In this document: positions 53,063 through 64,000 of the stretch, in pieces
How positions within the stretch are numbered: the first letter of the stretch is position 1
Layout: every line of letters begins with the position of its first letter
Assembly: GCA_963930775.1 (NCBI GenBank)
Contig: OZ005696.1
Location: forward strand, 744,001-808,000
Source of the DNA: Cliona cf. orientalis
Taxonomy: Eukaryota > Porifera > Demospongiae > Clionaida > Clionaidae
Direction of reading: 5' to 3'
Length of the DNA stretch: 64,000 nt
Made by a program: the position numbers and the translations under genes
The notes under the pieces: model-generated
What the model saw: the letters and a program-made list of their open reading frames with translations, nothing else
What the model was told of the DNA's origin: nothing
The model's database searches: none

Positions 53063-56000
53063 ATGGCTGGCAGACATCAAGAAAGTAATGTAAAGCTAGT
53101 GCCAGGAAACGAAGTTAATATAGAATTGGACGTGATCGCCGTTGTAAGCACTATTAAATAGCTACTAAAACGCCTGGCTATAACGCATAGCTGCACGGTA
53201 ATACTACTGAATTCATGCCGCATATAAATGCACGCAGGAGGAGGCTGATTTGGATTCTAACAGCTCTCAGGATGGCGCCGCAAGCTTTAACGTTGGTGAC
53301 GCTGTCAGCAACTCCGAATCGTCGTCTGACCTCATTCAGATTGATGACAATCTTGCAGGCGTAAGCCGCATGCAGTACTATGTAAATCTACGGTACCATG
53401 TTTTAGTATGCATAGCACCATAGATATCTATGATAGCACCTAGTGGCCGCCACAAAAATGCGGCGGGCAATTATCTGCATGCTATGATTACCGGTGGTAA
53501 TAGTGCTTGCAAAATAGACGACCTTTGCCAATAATAATCATCAAAATCTGGGGGTGAGATGCTAGAATTAATATTCGCTTATGGATGTGCCAAACTAACT
53601 TGGATCATAGATTAGATATTCCCCTTGGATACTGATGGGCTTAATAATAGCATTATAATGATATTATGTGTACAGGCGATTGAGAAAGGGGACCCTGAGG
53701 GTGCGTTTGCATCTTGGCTAGAATCCCTCCCGGCGTCTAGTGACGAGAAAAAGACAATACTCAACACCATCAGATACAACAACTCCAGTACAGCTCTCCA
53801 TCTTGCTGCCGAGTACAATTGCCCAAAGATCGCCAGGTTGCTTTTGGATGAAGGGGCAGGTATCTAGAAATTATCTTCTCATTCTCAGCTGGCACCTCTG
53901 AGCCTTTTGGTAGCTACCCACATAGCTACATTTCTGTGTGTCACAAATATTAAAAAAAAAAAAAAAAAAGTGTAGAGGTCGCCATTGGCTTGTCGCAATG
54001 ATACTAAAACTTATCATACCATAATGGTATGACTATTAACACCTGATAGCTATATTATTATGTGTTGTAGATCCAAATATCAAGAGGACTGATGTTTCTG
54101 AAGACGCTGACGATGAAGAAGAAAGTAAAGAAAATGATTCTAGTGCACTGCATATTGCCTGTAGCAATTCCGCTGAGGCTGACATCTCTGACTTAGTGCA
54201 ACTTCTTGTCGAGAACAGGTATCTTGCCACCACACCATGCACTAGCTGCATACAACCATCTTTATTAATGTCATTTCATATATCAAGCTGCATTGGTAAA
54301 AAATGGGTATACAATTGGAAGGAAGTACCTTTATTATTATTATTATGCAATCTCTATGGCTTTATAGTGGCATACTATAATAATATTATATTATAATATA
54401 CATATAGGAACTGTAATATAGATGCAGCAGACAGCCTCCATCATACTCCCCTCCACATTGCTGCAAAACGAAATCACATTTCAGCCGTGAAAATTCTCCT
54501 TGCAAAGGGTGCTGACATGCAGCTGAAGGATGACAATGGTGACCAACCCATCCACATAGCAGCAGAGGCTGGCAACTACGAGTAAAATTAATAATTAATT
54601 TACATGTAGCTACTACCATTAATGTGTATGGGGAAGGTGGTAGGGTTGGTGGGGCAATATAGAACAAGCGAGCATGCATGCATCATTAAGCATGGTTATC
54701 TTCCCTCAAACCCACGCTCATTCCAAGCATCAATAATTAGTACTAAAAAGAATTTTTCCTGCATGTGTTAATAGAAACATTATTATTGAATTATCACATG
54801 CATGCGCAGTATTGTGGAACTGCTGATTGAGAAGAATGCTGAGTGTGTGCACTGGCTTAGTGACAACTATGAAACACCACTGCACAGGGTCTGTGCACAC
54901 AGCCATAACATCCGCATCACCAAGTTACTAATCGACAAAGGAGCCAACGTCAATGCTGTGTACGTATGAAATGCATTTTTGATACTATCCATAGCAGTAA
55001 TTTATTATGCATGCTTTAATAGGGATGATGGAGGTGATACTCCACTGGTCTGTGCTTCAGAAGATCAGAATAACACTGAGTTGGTAGAGCTTCTCCTAAA
55101 CAACGGAGCAGATGTGAATCCTCCACCAGGCGAGGTTCGACCGTAAAAAAGAGCGCTTAGCAGCTGCTAAAAGATGGTTTGTTGTAATGATAATATTATT
55201 ATGCAGGAATCAGACACTCCACTTCAAACAGCTTGCTTCTTCGGATGCAGTGATATCGTATCTCTGCTTTTGAAACATGGAGCAAAAGTGGACTCCAAAG
55301 CACTCGAGAAGGCTGTGAGCGAGGGATATGAGTAAGACAATCAAGACTGCAATAGTACTAGGTTTCATGTCATTCTTTTTACACTTTAGGGGGATAGTTA
55401 AGGAATTGATTCAGAAACCTGAATGGCCACAGCTTATGCGCCACATTATAGAGGATGATTCAGAAGAAGGGACCACTCCTTTCAGAGAGATGATCAAGAA
55501 AATGCCAGGTAGCTAGCTAATCAGCACCCCATATGTGAGAAAGAATCTGCTATCCTTTTTTAAATTTTTCTTGATGGTCAGGATACAGAATTGGACATAA
55601 TTGTAACCTTATTCCAGCAGTATTAAATTTTTAAATGCTATTCAGCATGCGTATGACATTGTAAAGCAGGGAATAGGTTGACCCTGGGACTGTGCTGCAC
55701 AAGGCCTGCTTCTATTAATTTGCAGATGTAGCTGAGGAGATTCTTAACAAGTGCACAGTGAATGACCCGGAATATACTAACCCTGACGATCCAGATTATT
55801 GTGTGGCTTTCAACTATGAGTTCATAGAAGACACTAGGGATGATAAGAAAAGGTGAAGGAACTGCACGTATACAGCACACTCTAGCTAAAATGATGTAGC
55901 TGGTATCGAATCTGTCCATGAACTTACTATGATCAGTGAACACATACACGCAGGACTGATGACCGTCGCAGAAAACCGAGATTAAATTTGAAGGATGAGG

Positions 56001-58249
56001 AGGATAGATATGGGTGTGGTTACAGAACAATAGAACAGCGTAAGAAGGAAAGCTACACTTCCTCATGGGGACCTGTGGGGTTCAAGAAAGCTACTCACCC
56101 GTTAGCTATTATGGTATGATACTCCTTGCACATAAATTACAATAGCTTTACGATTATTGAAGAAACAGTCAAGGAAAGGGAGAGAGCTGATGAGAGTGAT
56201 AAAAGATGAAAAGAATGAGAGAGAGAGAGAGAGAGAGACTGGGTTATGGCTGAGTTTATGATTGAATCTTCTCAAAGGTGGAGAGTAAACGTCTCAATCT
56301 GCTGACTCATCCTCTTGTGGGGAGCTTGCTGCATCACAAATGGAGGAAATTTGGCCAATATGGTTACTTTGCCAACCTACTGATATACTGTGTCTTCGTA
56401 ATCTTCCTTACCACCTTCGCACTCATAGTTCAAAATCCAAGGAGCGAAGCTTGTGAGTCTGTCGTTCTTGATTTCCAATAATGTTAATGCATTTTTTTGG
56501 TGCACTATTCAGGTTTGAAAATTAATGAAACTAGGATTGATTGTGGTATGTTATTTAATACACCCATACCTTAGTCTCATTCCCAGACCCCAAACTCCAA
56601 GGATTGGGATCTGGGAATGGAGCCTACAACTGCTCTATACGTGGCATTTCAGGTATCAGCACACATCGCCTGGTTGCTATCTATTTTTCTGCCATTGTCG
56701 TCATCATTTTATCCCTTTTCCGTCTGGTGATTCTGGAGGGGATACAGTTCATAACTCAGCGTTCTCGCTATCTATTGGACTGGGTCAATTGGATCGAGAT
56801 TACTCTATTCATCTGCTCCATCATATATGTGTGGGTCTTTCACACAGACTGCCTCTGCCCTTTGACCTGGCAGTGGCAGATTGGAGTCGTGGCAGTATTT
56901 CTGAGCTGGTTCGATCTGATCATCTTCATTTCCAAATTTCCATTAACCGGAATCTACGTTCTGATGTTTGTAAAAATATTATATACATTCCTCAAAATGC
57001 TTATTCTCTCAGTTCTGCTCGTATTTGCGTTTGGACTAACATTTTATTTGGCTTTCACACAACCAGAAATTTTGGTACGATGATTGATCTATTTATGTTG
57101 CCGTTGATATATTTACATAATTTTTTTATCCACGATAGCGATCACCATTTTCCCATCCTGGACGTTCGCTGCTTAAGACCATGACTATGGCCACTGGAGA
57201 GTTTGATTTCGATCCCATTTTCCGTCAAGATCCAACTGGAGCGCGTGATAATGACGAGGAAATCCCCTTTCCCCCGGTCTCCTACATCTTGTGGATCGTA
57301 TTTATTGTTATCATGCCTATTCTACTTACAAACATGCTGGTATGCAGGTAGCCTCATCCCCAGGCTCCCCAATCTTTTGCAACGCGCGTGCGTGCGTTGA
57401 AAAAGATTGGGGAGCCTGGGGACAAGCTTAATGCTGGTATGCAGGCATAATGATGTGATGCATACGGACCAGTGCACACAACCAGAATCCTTAATTTTTT
57501 TATTATGCTTTTTATCATCAGGTTGGTCTTGCCGTTGATGACATCCAGACCATTCAAAAGGAAGCTGCTTTGCAAAAACTGGCACTTCAGGTTTTAAAGG
57601 GCACATTAATTTTTGCATGACTAATAATAGCTAGAGATATTTTAGGTAGAGCAAGTGCTGACTGTTGAAGAGCTTCTTCCACCAAAATTGCGGCGTCGAT
57701 TCACTACTGGATTCATGAAGGTGTCTCCAAATAAGGGCGTGTCATGGAGGAAGAAATTTCTATTCATTGTGTGGGGCGGAGAGAGGTACAACACTCGAGC
57801 CAGCATCGGGAAAGTACTGCATCCAAACGAGGTGCCTGCTGCTGCAAATTCTGTATTTTGATTCATGGTAGCTATAGGACTATAATAGTAATTTTTGGTA
57901 TGCCTTAATTGACCTCAGCATCTAATTTTAACCCTGTTGCTATATTTAGGATGAGACTGAAAGACTACAAAGGAAGACTGATAAGTTGCTTCATGAAGTT
58001 GATGGAATGAAGGTATGGGATCTAACTGTGTATTATTAATTAATTTAACAAAGAAACCAATTTTTAGGATGAAAACGAGAAGCTACATGGGAAGACTGAT
58101 AAGTTGCTTCAAGAAGTAGAAGATATGAAGGTATGACATTGTATTACCGTAACTCAATGTCACTGCATCATACTATTCTGTTTATTATATTAATATAGCA
58201 TTTGATTAAGCAACTCATTACAAAACTGGAGGAAAATAAAAAAAACTGA
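53063..58249 (+). CDS. TRPA-like ankyrin-repeat cation channel
   Basis: Membrane cation channel. Exons: 53063-53143, 53238-53360, 53676-53859, 54071-54218, 54408-54581, 54810-54959, 55023-55134, 55207-55331, 55390-55508, 55726-55852, 55954-56113, 56278-56452, 56513-56545, 56587-57074, 57139-57339, 57522-57590, 57646-57831, 57950-58012, 58068-58130, 58199-58249; 943 aa plus TGA. Residues 1-68 are polar. About seven to eight ankyrin repeats (TALHLAAEYN, TPLHIAAKRNH, TPLHRVCAHSH and others) span about 90-405. S1 is at about 525-550, S2-S5 in exon 14, the pore MATGEFDFD and S6 in exon 15. After S6, LTNMLVGLAVDDIQTIQK resembles the TRPA1 post-S6 segment. The S1-S2 loop has N-glycosylation sites (NETR, NCSI). 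The C-terminus is a coiled coil. It has fewer ankyrins than TRPA1 (about 16), so it is TRPA-related, not necessarily a strict ortholog. Confidence 0.9.
56572..56620. repeat. Foldback element contributing a splice acceptor to the TRPA-like gene
   Basis: The arms 'cattcccagaccccaa' (56578-56593) and 'ttgggatctgggaatg' (56604-56619) pair with one mismatch. It starts with 'ttagtctcattcccag', like the foldback at 63682. Its CCCAG is the acceptor of exon 14. Confidence 0.6.
57334..57445. repeat. 82-bp foldback insertion with 15-bp target duplication at a splice donor
   Basis: The arms 57358-57385 and 57394-57421 match over 28 bp with one mismatch around an 8-nt loop. The element (57349-57430) is flanked by direct repeats 'atgctggtatgcagg' at 57334-57348 and 57431-57445. 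The repeat includes the exon 15 donor CTG|gtatgc, which is therefore present twice. Confidence 0.9.
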
Positions 58250-58950
58250 ATCCAAGTGTAGCTAGTGTGTAGTCCTACACATAAAGCATACACATTATGA
58301 CATTGTAGTGTGCAGCCAGCTTATAATTATGCATTGTGTTGAAGTAGAACACACACGGAGTAGACACTAGTCTTTCCATTATGTTATAGTAATGTTATGA
58401 TTGTGCCTAAAGCTATGTTGATGAGTGATTTTTTTATTTTAGCATGGCATGAATATTTATCTTAATAGCTCTAGCTATTCAATAATTGTGACACGACCCC
58501 CAGGTTTCCTCCTTTGAAGAATGCATTAAATTAATAATTAAACAGTGCATCATAGTGTCAAATTTCAAGTTGAAGATGTCATGAGACTACTTGATTGTGG
58601 CCTGCAGGACGATCAGCTAATCCAATTAATTAATACCCTAGTTAGCGCATGGTTGGCATAACTAAGTTGAGCATCTGAATGGATGGGCAGCTATAAGACC
58701 AACATAAAAAAAACATTGGTCAGCAGGCTATAATAATATTGGTGTCTGAACACCAAATTAAACTATGACATTGTAGTAGAAGGTTAGAGGCTTCAAGGAA
58801 ATTTGAACACTGAAAGGTGATCAGGAAAGTGCTCCAGTCAGCTGGACATTAATATCAGACTCTACTGTTATAGAAGCGCGCAGATATCTCCAATCACATC
58901 AAGTATAGTTGTATATACTGAGGAATTAACTACAAGCTTTTTTGGTTCCC
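58250..58950. other. Intergenic region between TRPA-like gene and fusion copy 2
   Basis: AT-rich. It should hold the channel's 3' end and the promoter of the fusion gene. I see no gene, TATA box or clear repeat. Confidence 0.5.
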
Positions 58951-61900
58951 ATGGCAACTAAGCTCGTGGAGAAGAGGGCTGGATTTGAGAGCGTAGAATT
59001 CTTTAAGGATCAAGTGATTGGTATTGGTGCCTTTGGAGCGGTGTGTCATGCACAGTGTGATGACCTTCCCTGTGCTGCTAAGATCCTCCACCAGACCATC
59101 TTTTCCATAGCTGGACAACATAAAAAGGCACTGCAATTTGAGCAAGAATGCAAATTCATTCGTACTATACAGCATCCCAACATTGTCCAGTACTTAGGTG
59201 TTCACTACGACGACATCACTGGCCAACCAGTCCTGCTCATGGAAATGATGGATGAGAATCTCACCCACTTTCTCGAGTCCTCCCCAGACAAAGTCCCTTA
59301 CCACCTCCAAGTCAATTTTTGTCGAGATATCGTTCTAGCACTCTCCTATCTCCACTCAAATGGTATCATTCACAGAAATCTTTCTAGCAACAACGTGTTG
59401 CTCATCAGTAATGTCCGGGCCAAAGTGAGTGATTTTGGTATGTCAAGGCTGAGCAGTTTTGATCCAAAAAGAAGCTTTCTTGCACACACCATGAGCTCTA
59501 CCACACATCCCTACATGCCTCCAGAAGGTTTGAGAAATAATCCCAATTATGATGTGAAAATCGATTGCTTTTCATTTGGTGTGGTCGCTATCCAAATAAT
59601 GACACGAAAGTTCCCTAGTCCTACTGATCGCCTTCAGCCTCTTGATACTAAAAGTGCTGCTGGTCTACTATCGTATACGATTGTTCCTGAGATAGAGCGT
59701 AGAAAGGGCGACATTAGCAAAATCAATCAGAACCACCCACTCCTGCAGATTGCACTCCCCTGCTTGAGTAATGATAGCACTCAGCGTCCTTCTGCCCAAA
59801 ATCTTTACAAGAAGATAAAGAAGCTTCAGGAAAGTGACAAGTATCGCAAAAGTGTGTCAGATTCAGGGAAAAGTAAACAAAGTGGAGCATCACGCAAAGG
59901 TGCAAGGAATGAAAAGAGTTCAAATGAGCTCAAAGGAAATCAGCCGACGTCAGGTGAAGATGCAGACGCAAATCAAGAACAGATGATTTCAAATACTATG
60001 AAAGCATCCAACTCACATATCGCTGAGGAGTATCATGATGGTCCTATTGATGGCCATGGAGCAGAGGATTCAGAAGCACAAGATGTGATCGTAATTGTTG
60101 CAGAAATACACACTAAAGAAGATGAAACTTCACCAGAACAGAGTGGCCCAAGTGAGAAATCAAAAACTTCAGAACAGCACCCAAGCAACTACCAAGATCA
60201 CAAACAGAAATCGCTGAAAGCAATTGGATTTGACAAAGATGAAGAAACAGTAGGAGAATCTGTACCAAAGGTACAAGGTATCAAACCAGTCGATAATTCT
60301 GAAGAATTCATTGAAGAGAAAGTGATTCCATCACCAAATAGTGTCGATAAAAATGGTGATCAGTCCTGCAAAAGCATGCATGAGATTGATGAGCATATTA
60401 TTGAAGATGAGGAGATAAGTAAACCAGTGGAAGATGAAAACACCAAGAGTCATCGTGATAGTCCACAGCATGAAAATGGTGCTGAGGCAGAGTTGAGATC
60501 AAAAGAAGAAAGGGAACATATCATTCAAACAGCTGTCACTATGGATGTAAAGAGAGAGGAGAGTGAAGATACAGTACAAGACAGTGGCCATGACTCATGG
60601 CATGAGGATACCGGTATTCAGCAAGAGATTCAAGTAAGTGAGAATGATGACATGAACAAGAAAGAAGAGGAAAGGAAGCCAGTGCAAACTGTAGATGCTG
60701 TGGAGAACAATCTACAAGAAAGCAAGCATGATGACGCCAGTGTCACAGAACAACCAAGGGAAGAAAGCAGGAATGAAGCTGATGGTCCAGAACAGCCAGA
60801 GCAAGAGAGCAGGGATGATTTCACACAGAAATCAAAGCCAGAAAGCAAGCAAGATGGTACAGAAGAGTCAACGTCAGAATTAGAAAGTGATGTTAGCGTA
60901 ACACAGCAATCAAAGCAAGAAAGCAAGAGAGAAGAGTCAGAGATGGAGAGCAAGCAAGATGGTATGGATGAGTCAGAGGTAGAGAGCAAGCATGATAATG
61001 CAGAGCCACAAAAGCAAGAAAGTAGGCAAGATGATGCACAACCAGACCGAGAAAGTAAACAAAAGGCAGAGGAAGGAAAAGAGGTGCAAACACACAGTGG
61101 CAATGAGAAGGCGAACAATTCTCCCGAGATAACTGTTTTATCTCAAGCTACTGGCTCTGATGAAGGTGCTACAAAACCTGAAACCACTTCTGATAGTGAA
61201 GCAGGTAATACCATTGCAGTAGTGTCCCGGGTAAGCACCCATTCCCAGATAAGCACTCATGCAACTGACGTTCATGGAGCTCAATGTAGCAGCTTCTATA
61301 CCCTGGGTAGCTAAGCCCATACAGGCCAAAATTGAGCTACGCTTACATGGGCATGCACTTAGCTACCCAGTTACTGTTACACTAATGTATACGTATTAAC
61401 TCTTATCTTCATTATTATAATTATAGAAGTGAAAAAAAGAAAAAGGAAATTCACTCTTTTCTCAGGACGTAAGGGATCAAAATCTAAAAAGGGGGCTAAA
61501 GAAAGCCAGGAGAATGATAAAACTGAGGATGAGGGAAGTAAAATGCATGGTGGTGGCAAGAAATCTAAACCTAAAAAGGAAAAAGAAAAGAAAAAATCAG
61601 TTCCAAAAGCTGAATCCAAAAAAAGCAAGCATGAAAAAAAGAAAAAGCAGAGAAAGAAAAGTCGTAAAGAAATGAGAACGTTAATGATTGGTCTTGATGC
61701 TGCTGGCAAAACAAGTATCCTGACTATGCGATTAATAACTTGTATATTATGATGGTAATTAACATAGGATTTGTATATACCATAAACCATGCAGTCAAGA
61801 TTGTGCATTAAATACTCACATGTAGTTGAGCTTGAGGGGAACATACATGGCTGCAGCTCATGTTCATTGAACACTTACTCTCTTTCTCCAAACTGCTACT

Positions 61901-63303
61901 GTAACGGTGTTCCATAATTCTATAATATTATTATCCTATGGAGGATAATTTTTGGAAATTGGAAGCTCCATTACTTTCCACATGACTGCACTCTATTTCA
62001 ATTTATGCTACTTGCCATAATTATTTAGATTCTTTAACTCATCTCCCAAATTCGCAGCCACCCTTTATAGGCTGAAGCTTGGTGAGAGCGTTACAACTAC
62101 TCCAACCTGTGGGTTCAACGCTGAGACTGTAAAATACAACAAGATGAAATTCGCTATTTGGGTAAGTAGCTACTGTACAAGGGTGTAGATGGGGGGGGGG
62201 GGGGGGGGGGGGGGGAGGTGTGTGGTGGGCACTTTTGAGCAATAATTTATGTACTATAATATATGGGATTGTCTAAAGTTAGATGAAATTCTAGTTGTAT
62301 TCACTCTAATGATAGTTGGATAGCCAAAAGGTGCAAAACTGAGATATAATAGCTGGAAATAGCGATTTTAATAACAAATTTTTTTGTGCACTTTGCTCGC
62401 AGTTGTCACAAAGCTCCCCCCCCCTTGGAAACCGTGTCTACGCCCTTGCTGTATAGCATGAAATTTTCGAGGGAGGAAATTTTAATAAATTTCACAATTT
62501 TAGGGCCACTCACAAAAGTTTCCTTCATGAAATTTTAGGCATGCCATATTCACCTATCTATAGGACTGGTTTAAAATAATTAATAGCATTCTGTGAAATT
62601 CTCTCTGCTAGATGCTTTTTCCTACTGATCCGTATTTTTTGTCCCCCCAAAATTTCATGCGGTAGCTAGCTATGGTATTATAGTTATAATACTATGAAAG
62701 TGCATATTGCCCATTTCTTCACAACGACTTAGGATGTTGGGGGACAGGACAAGATCCGACCTCTTTGGCGGCACTACTATGCTAATACTGAGGGTCTCGT
62801 TTATGTTGTCGATAGCAACGACAGGGACAGGTTTGGTGAGGCAGTACAGGAGTTTCACCGCACCATACATGAACGGGAAATGAAGGATGCTATTATTCTT
62901 GTGCTTGCTAATAAACAGGATTTACCAGATGGTAAGCATAACTTTGGTGAGGTGTAGCTAGCACTCTGATACCTCTATACTCGGTATTGACGGATTTAGA
63001 CTAGCTATAGCTTATACCATGCATACACATTCTGTGCCATCAAAAAGGTCTGCCAGTATTATATTAGTGCAAAATTAAATATGTTAAGCATCATATTAAA
63101 TCATCATGGTTCCTGCCTCCACAGCAATGAAACCAGTAGAAATACAGGAGAAGATGGGGCTGCCTCGTCTACGTGATAGAATTTGGTACGTTCAGCCAAC
63201 TTGTGCTTGGTCTGGAGATGGTCTGCATGAAGGATTCGAATGGCTCAGATGTCAGCATGTCGGTAAAGAATACAGCCCAGCTACAGCAGATACACTCGAT
63301 TGA
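58951..63303 (+). CDS. Kinase-like/ARF GTPase fusion protein, copy 2
   Basis: Inverted paralog of copy 1. Exons: 58951-61204, 61427-61714, 62058-62161, 62733-62931, 63125-63303; 1007 aa plus TGA. Kinase fold: GIGAFG (24-29), Lys44, HRN at 141-143, Asn148, DFG at 161-163. The charged tail runs about 300-750 with many short QESK/ESKQD repeats. The basic stretch is about 752-835. The ARF domain is about 838-1007 with [17 protein letters not shown] in switch I, intact DVGGQDK and NKQD, but G5 reads CAWSG instead of CATSG. The ATG at 58951 matches the copy 1 start. The ARF introns are in the same positions and phases as in ARF6. Confidence 0.88.
62162..62732. other. Fusion copy 2 intron 3 with poly-G tract
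   Basis: Holds a poly-G run at about 62190-62214, the diverged TIR element and ordinary AT-rich intron. Confidence 0.6.
62448..62668. repeat. TIR-like element in fusion copy 2 intron 3
   Basis: Left 'gcatgaaattttcgaggg' and right 'ccaaaatttcatgcggtagc' are roughly inverted. Inner 'gaaattttag', 'tttcac' and 'aaagtttcc' recall the element at 21640-21850. Diverged, so the ends are approximate. Confidence 0.5.
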
Positions 63304-63754
63304 AAGCGGCTCTCATCAGTTTAGTATCAGCAATCCAATGACTGGAATCATAGCTATACACTGATACCAGTACAAAAAATAATAATAATAAGTACGTAGT
63401 GCATAGCATATTCTGTATATAAATAATGAAACTACTCAGTCTACTGTAGTGTAGCATATTCTGTATATTATTATCAATGTGTGCATCCATGCTTCCTTTT
63501 TCAGAGTGATGTGCGCGGAATGGAATTTCCAGTTTTTGATGATCCCAGACCACACCCTCACGCATGCGCACATTATGCAGAGGGTGGCATGGGGTCTGGA
63601 AAAAGGTCCAACACCTTTTGGCATGGGAACGGAATTGGAGGGACTAAGAATTGTGCGCACTATTTAGAAGTGTAGTAGCAATTAGTCTCGTGCCCAGCCC
63701 CCTTCATGCACGCGCGTGTTGCATGAAGGGGGCTGGGCACGAGACTAAGTAGCA
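63304..63754. other. Intergenic region and leader of the last gene
   Basis: Contains the fusion copy 2 3' end, an NRF1-like half motif (cgcatgcgcac near 63560) and a foldback element directly before the next start codon. Confidence 0.5.
63682..63748. repeat. 67-bp perfect foldback with 7-bp target duplication
   Basis: Arms of 29 bp (63682-63710 and 63720-63748) are perfectly complementary around a 9-nt loop. They begin 'ttagtctcgtgcccagcccc'. Direct repeats GTAGCAA flank it at 63675-63681 and 63749-63755. Confidence 0.92.
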
Positions 63755-63875
63755 ATGGCTACAGAAGAAAATCGTGGCGGTCCTACACAGCATCAGCAGC
63801 AGCAGTCCAATGTTGGAGCGAAGACAGAGCTCTACAGTTACTCGGCCAGCTCATACACCACCAAATCTAATGAAG
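63755..63875 (+). CDS. First exon of an unidentified gene, truncated by window end
   Basis: ATG opens 40 codons (MATEENRGGPTQ, a Gln run, then LYSYSASSYTTKSNE) ending at a donor, G|gtatgc. The sequence is polar and low-complexity; I do not recognise the family. The ATG is chosen because it is the first in frame and follows a foldback-bearing leader. The downstream gene lies outside the window. Confidence 0.55.
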
Positions 63876-64000
63876 GTATGCGGTACTGCGCTCGTCCCCA
63901 GTTTCTCTTCGCCGGCTGCGGGCCGCTATAGCGATATATAGCCGGCTGGGGGCGAGGCCATGGCCAGTCATTCATATTGCATAAAGAGTGTTTTAATCTA

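Noticed and set aside
58942-58950. Upstream TTG as start of the fusion kinase
   Set aside because: The ATG at 58951 (and 52742 in copy 1) is the first proper start and aligns between paralogs.

Overview
The window is nuclear DNA from an animal, most likely a sponge (demosponge). Genes are dense and rich in introns (mostly 50-400 nt, GT-AG). The core proteins (SPT5, CNOT9, ARF6, WDR4) are metazoan-like. The kinase domains have the sponge-style catalytic-loop context ending in NNVLL. The DNA is AT-rich and full of microsatellites and short terminal-inverted-repeat elements. The species cannot be fixed from sequence alone. I rebuilt gene models by hand, and each complete model closes to a whole number of codons.

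Layout: (1) 1-9931 and 10532-22171 hold two head-to-tail copies of a four-repeat cyclic-nucleotide-gated K+ channel (CNGK type). The first is cut by the window start; the second is complete (39 exons, 2230 aa). Each repeat has six membrane segments, a GYGD or GFGD pore and a cyclic-nucleotide-binding domain (CNBD). Only the repeat III CNBD keeps the ligand-binding signature. (2) 23053-34949 (minus) is SPT5 in 23 exons. Its introns hold a tRNA-Asp(GTC), a TATA-driven intronless nested gene, two minisatellites and many small repeats. (3) 35132-38247 is CNOT9, head-to-head with SPT5. (4) 40312-43486 is ARF6. (5) 43989-46592 (minus) is WDR4. (6) 47110-52742 (minus) and 58951-63303 (plus) are two copies of an unusual fusion: a kinase-like domain, a long charged tail, a polybasic segment and an ARF6-like GTPase. 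(7) 53063-58249, between them, is a TRPA-like ankyrin channel. (8) 63755-63875 is the first exon of an unidentified gene running out of the window.

The most notable system is the kinase-ARF fusion. Its GTPase exons have the same three intron positions and phases as the neighbouring ARF6 gene, while the kinase and tail sit in one 2.2-2.5 kb exon. This suggests that an intronless kinase captured the 3' exons of a local ARF6 duplicate. Both copies have HRN instead of HRD in the catalytic loop (predicted pseudokinase). One copy has also lost the GTP-hydrolysis glutamine (DVGGG for DVGGQ), so it may act as a permanently GTP-bound module.

A second theme is foldback and TIR element activity seen at base resolution. 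The CNGK paralogs give an empty/filled site pair with a TA target duplication. One foldback insertion duplicated a splice donor in the TRPA-like gene. Another placed its target duplication across the start codon of the last gene.
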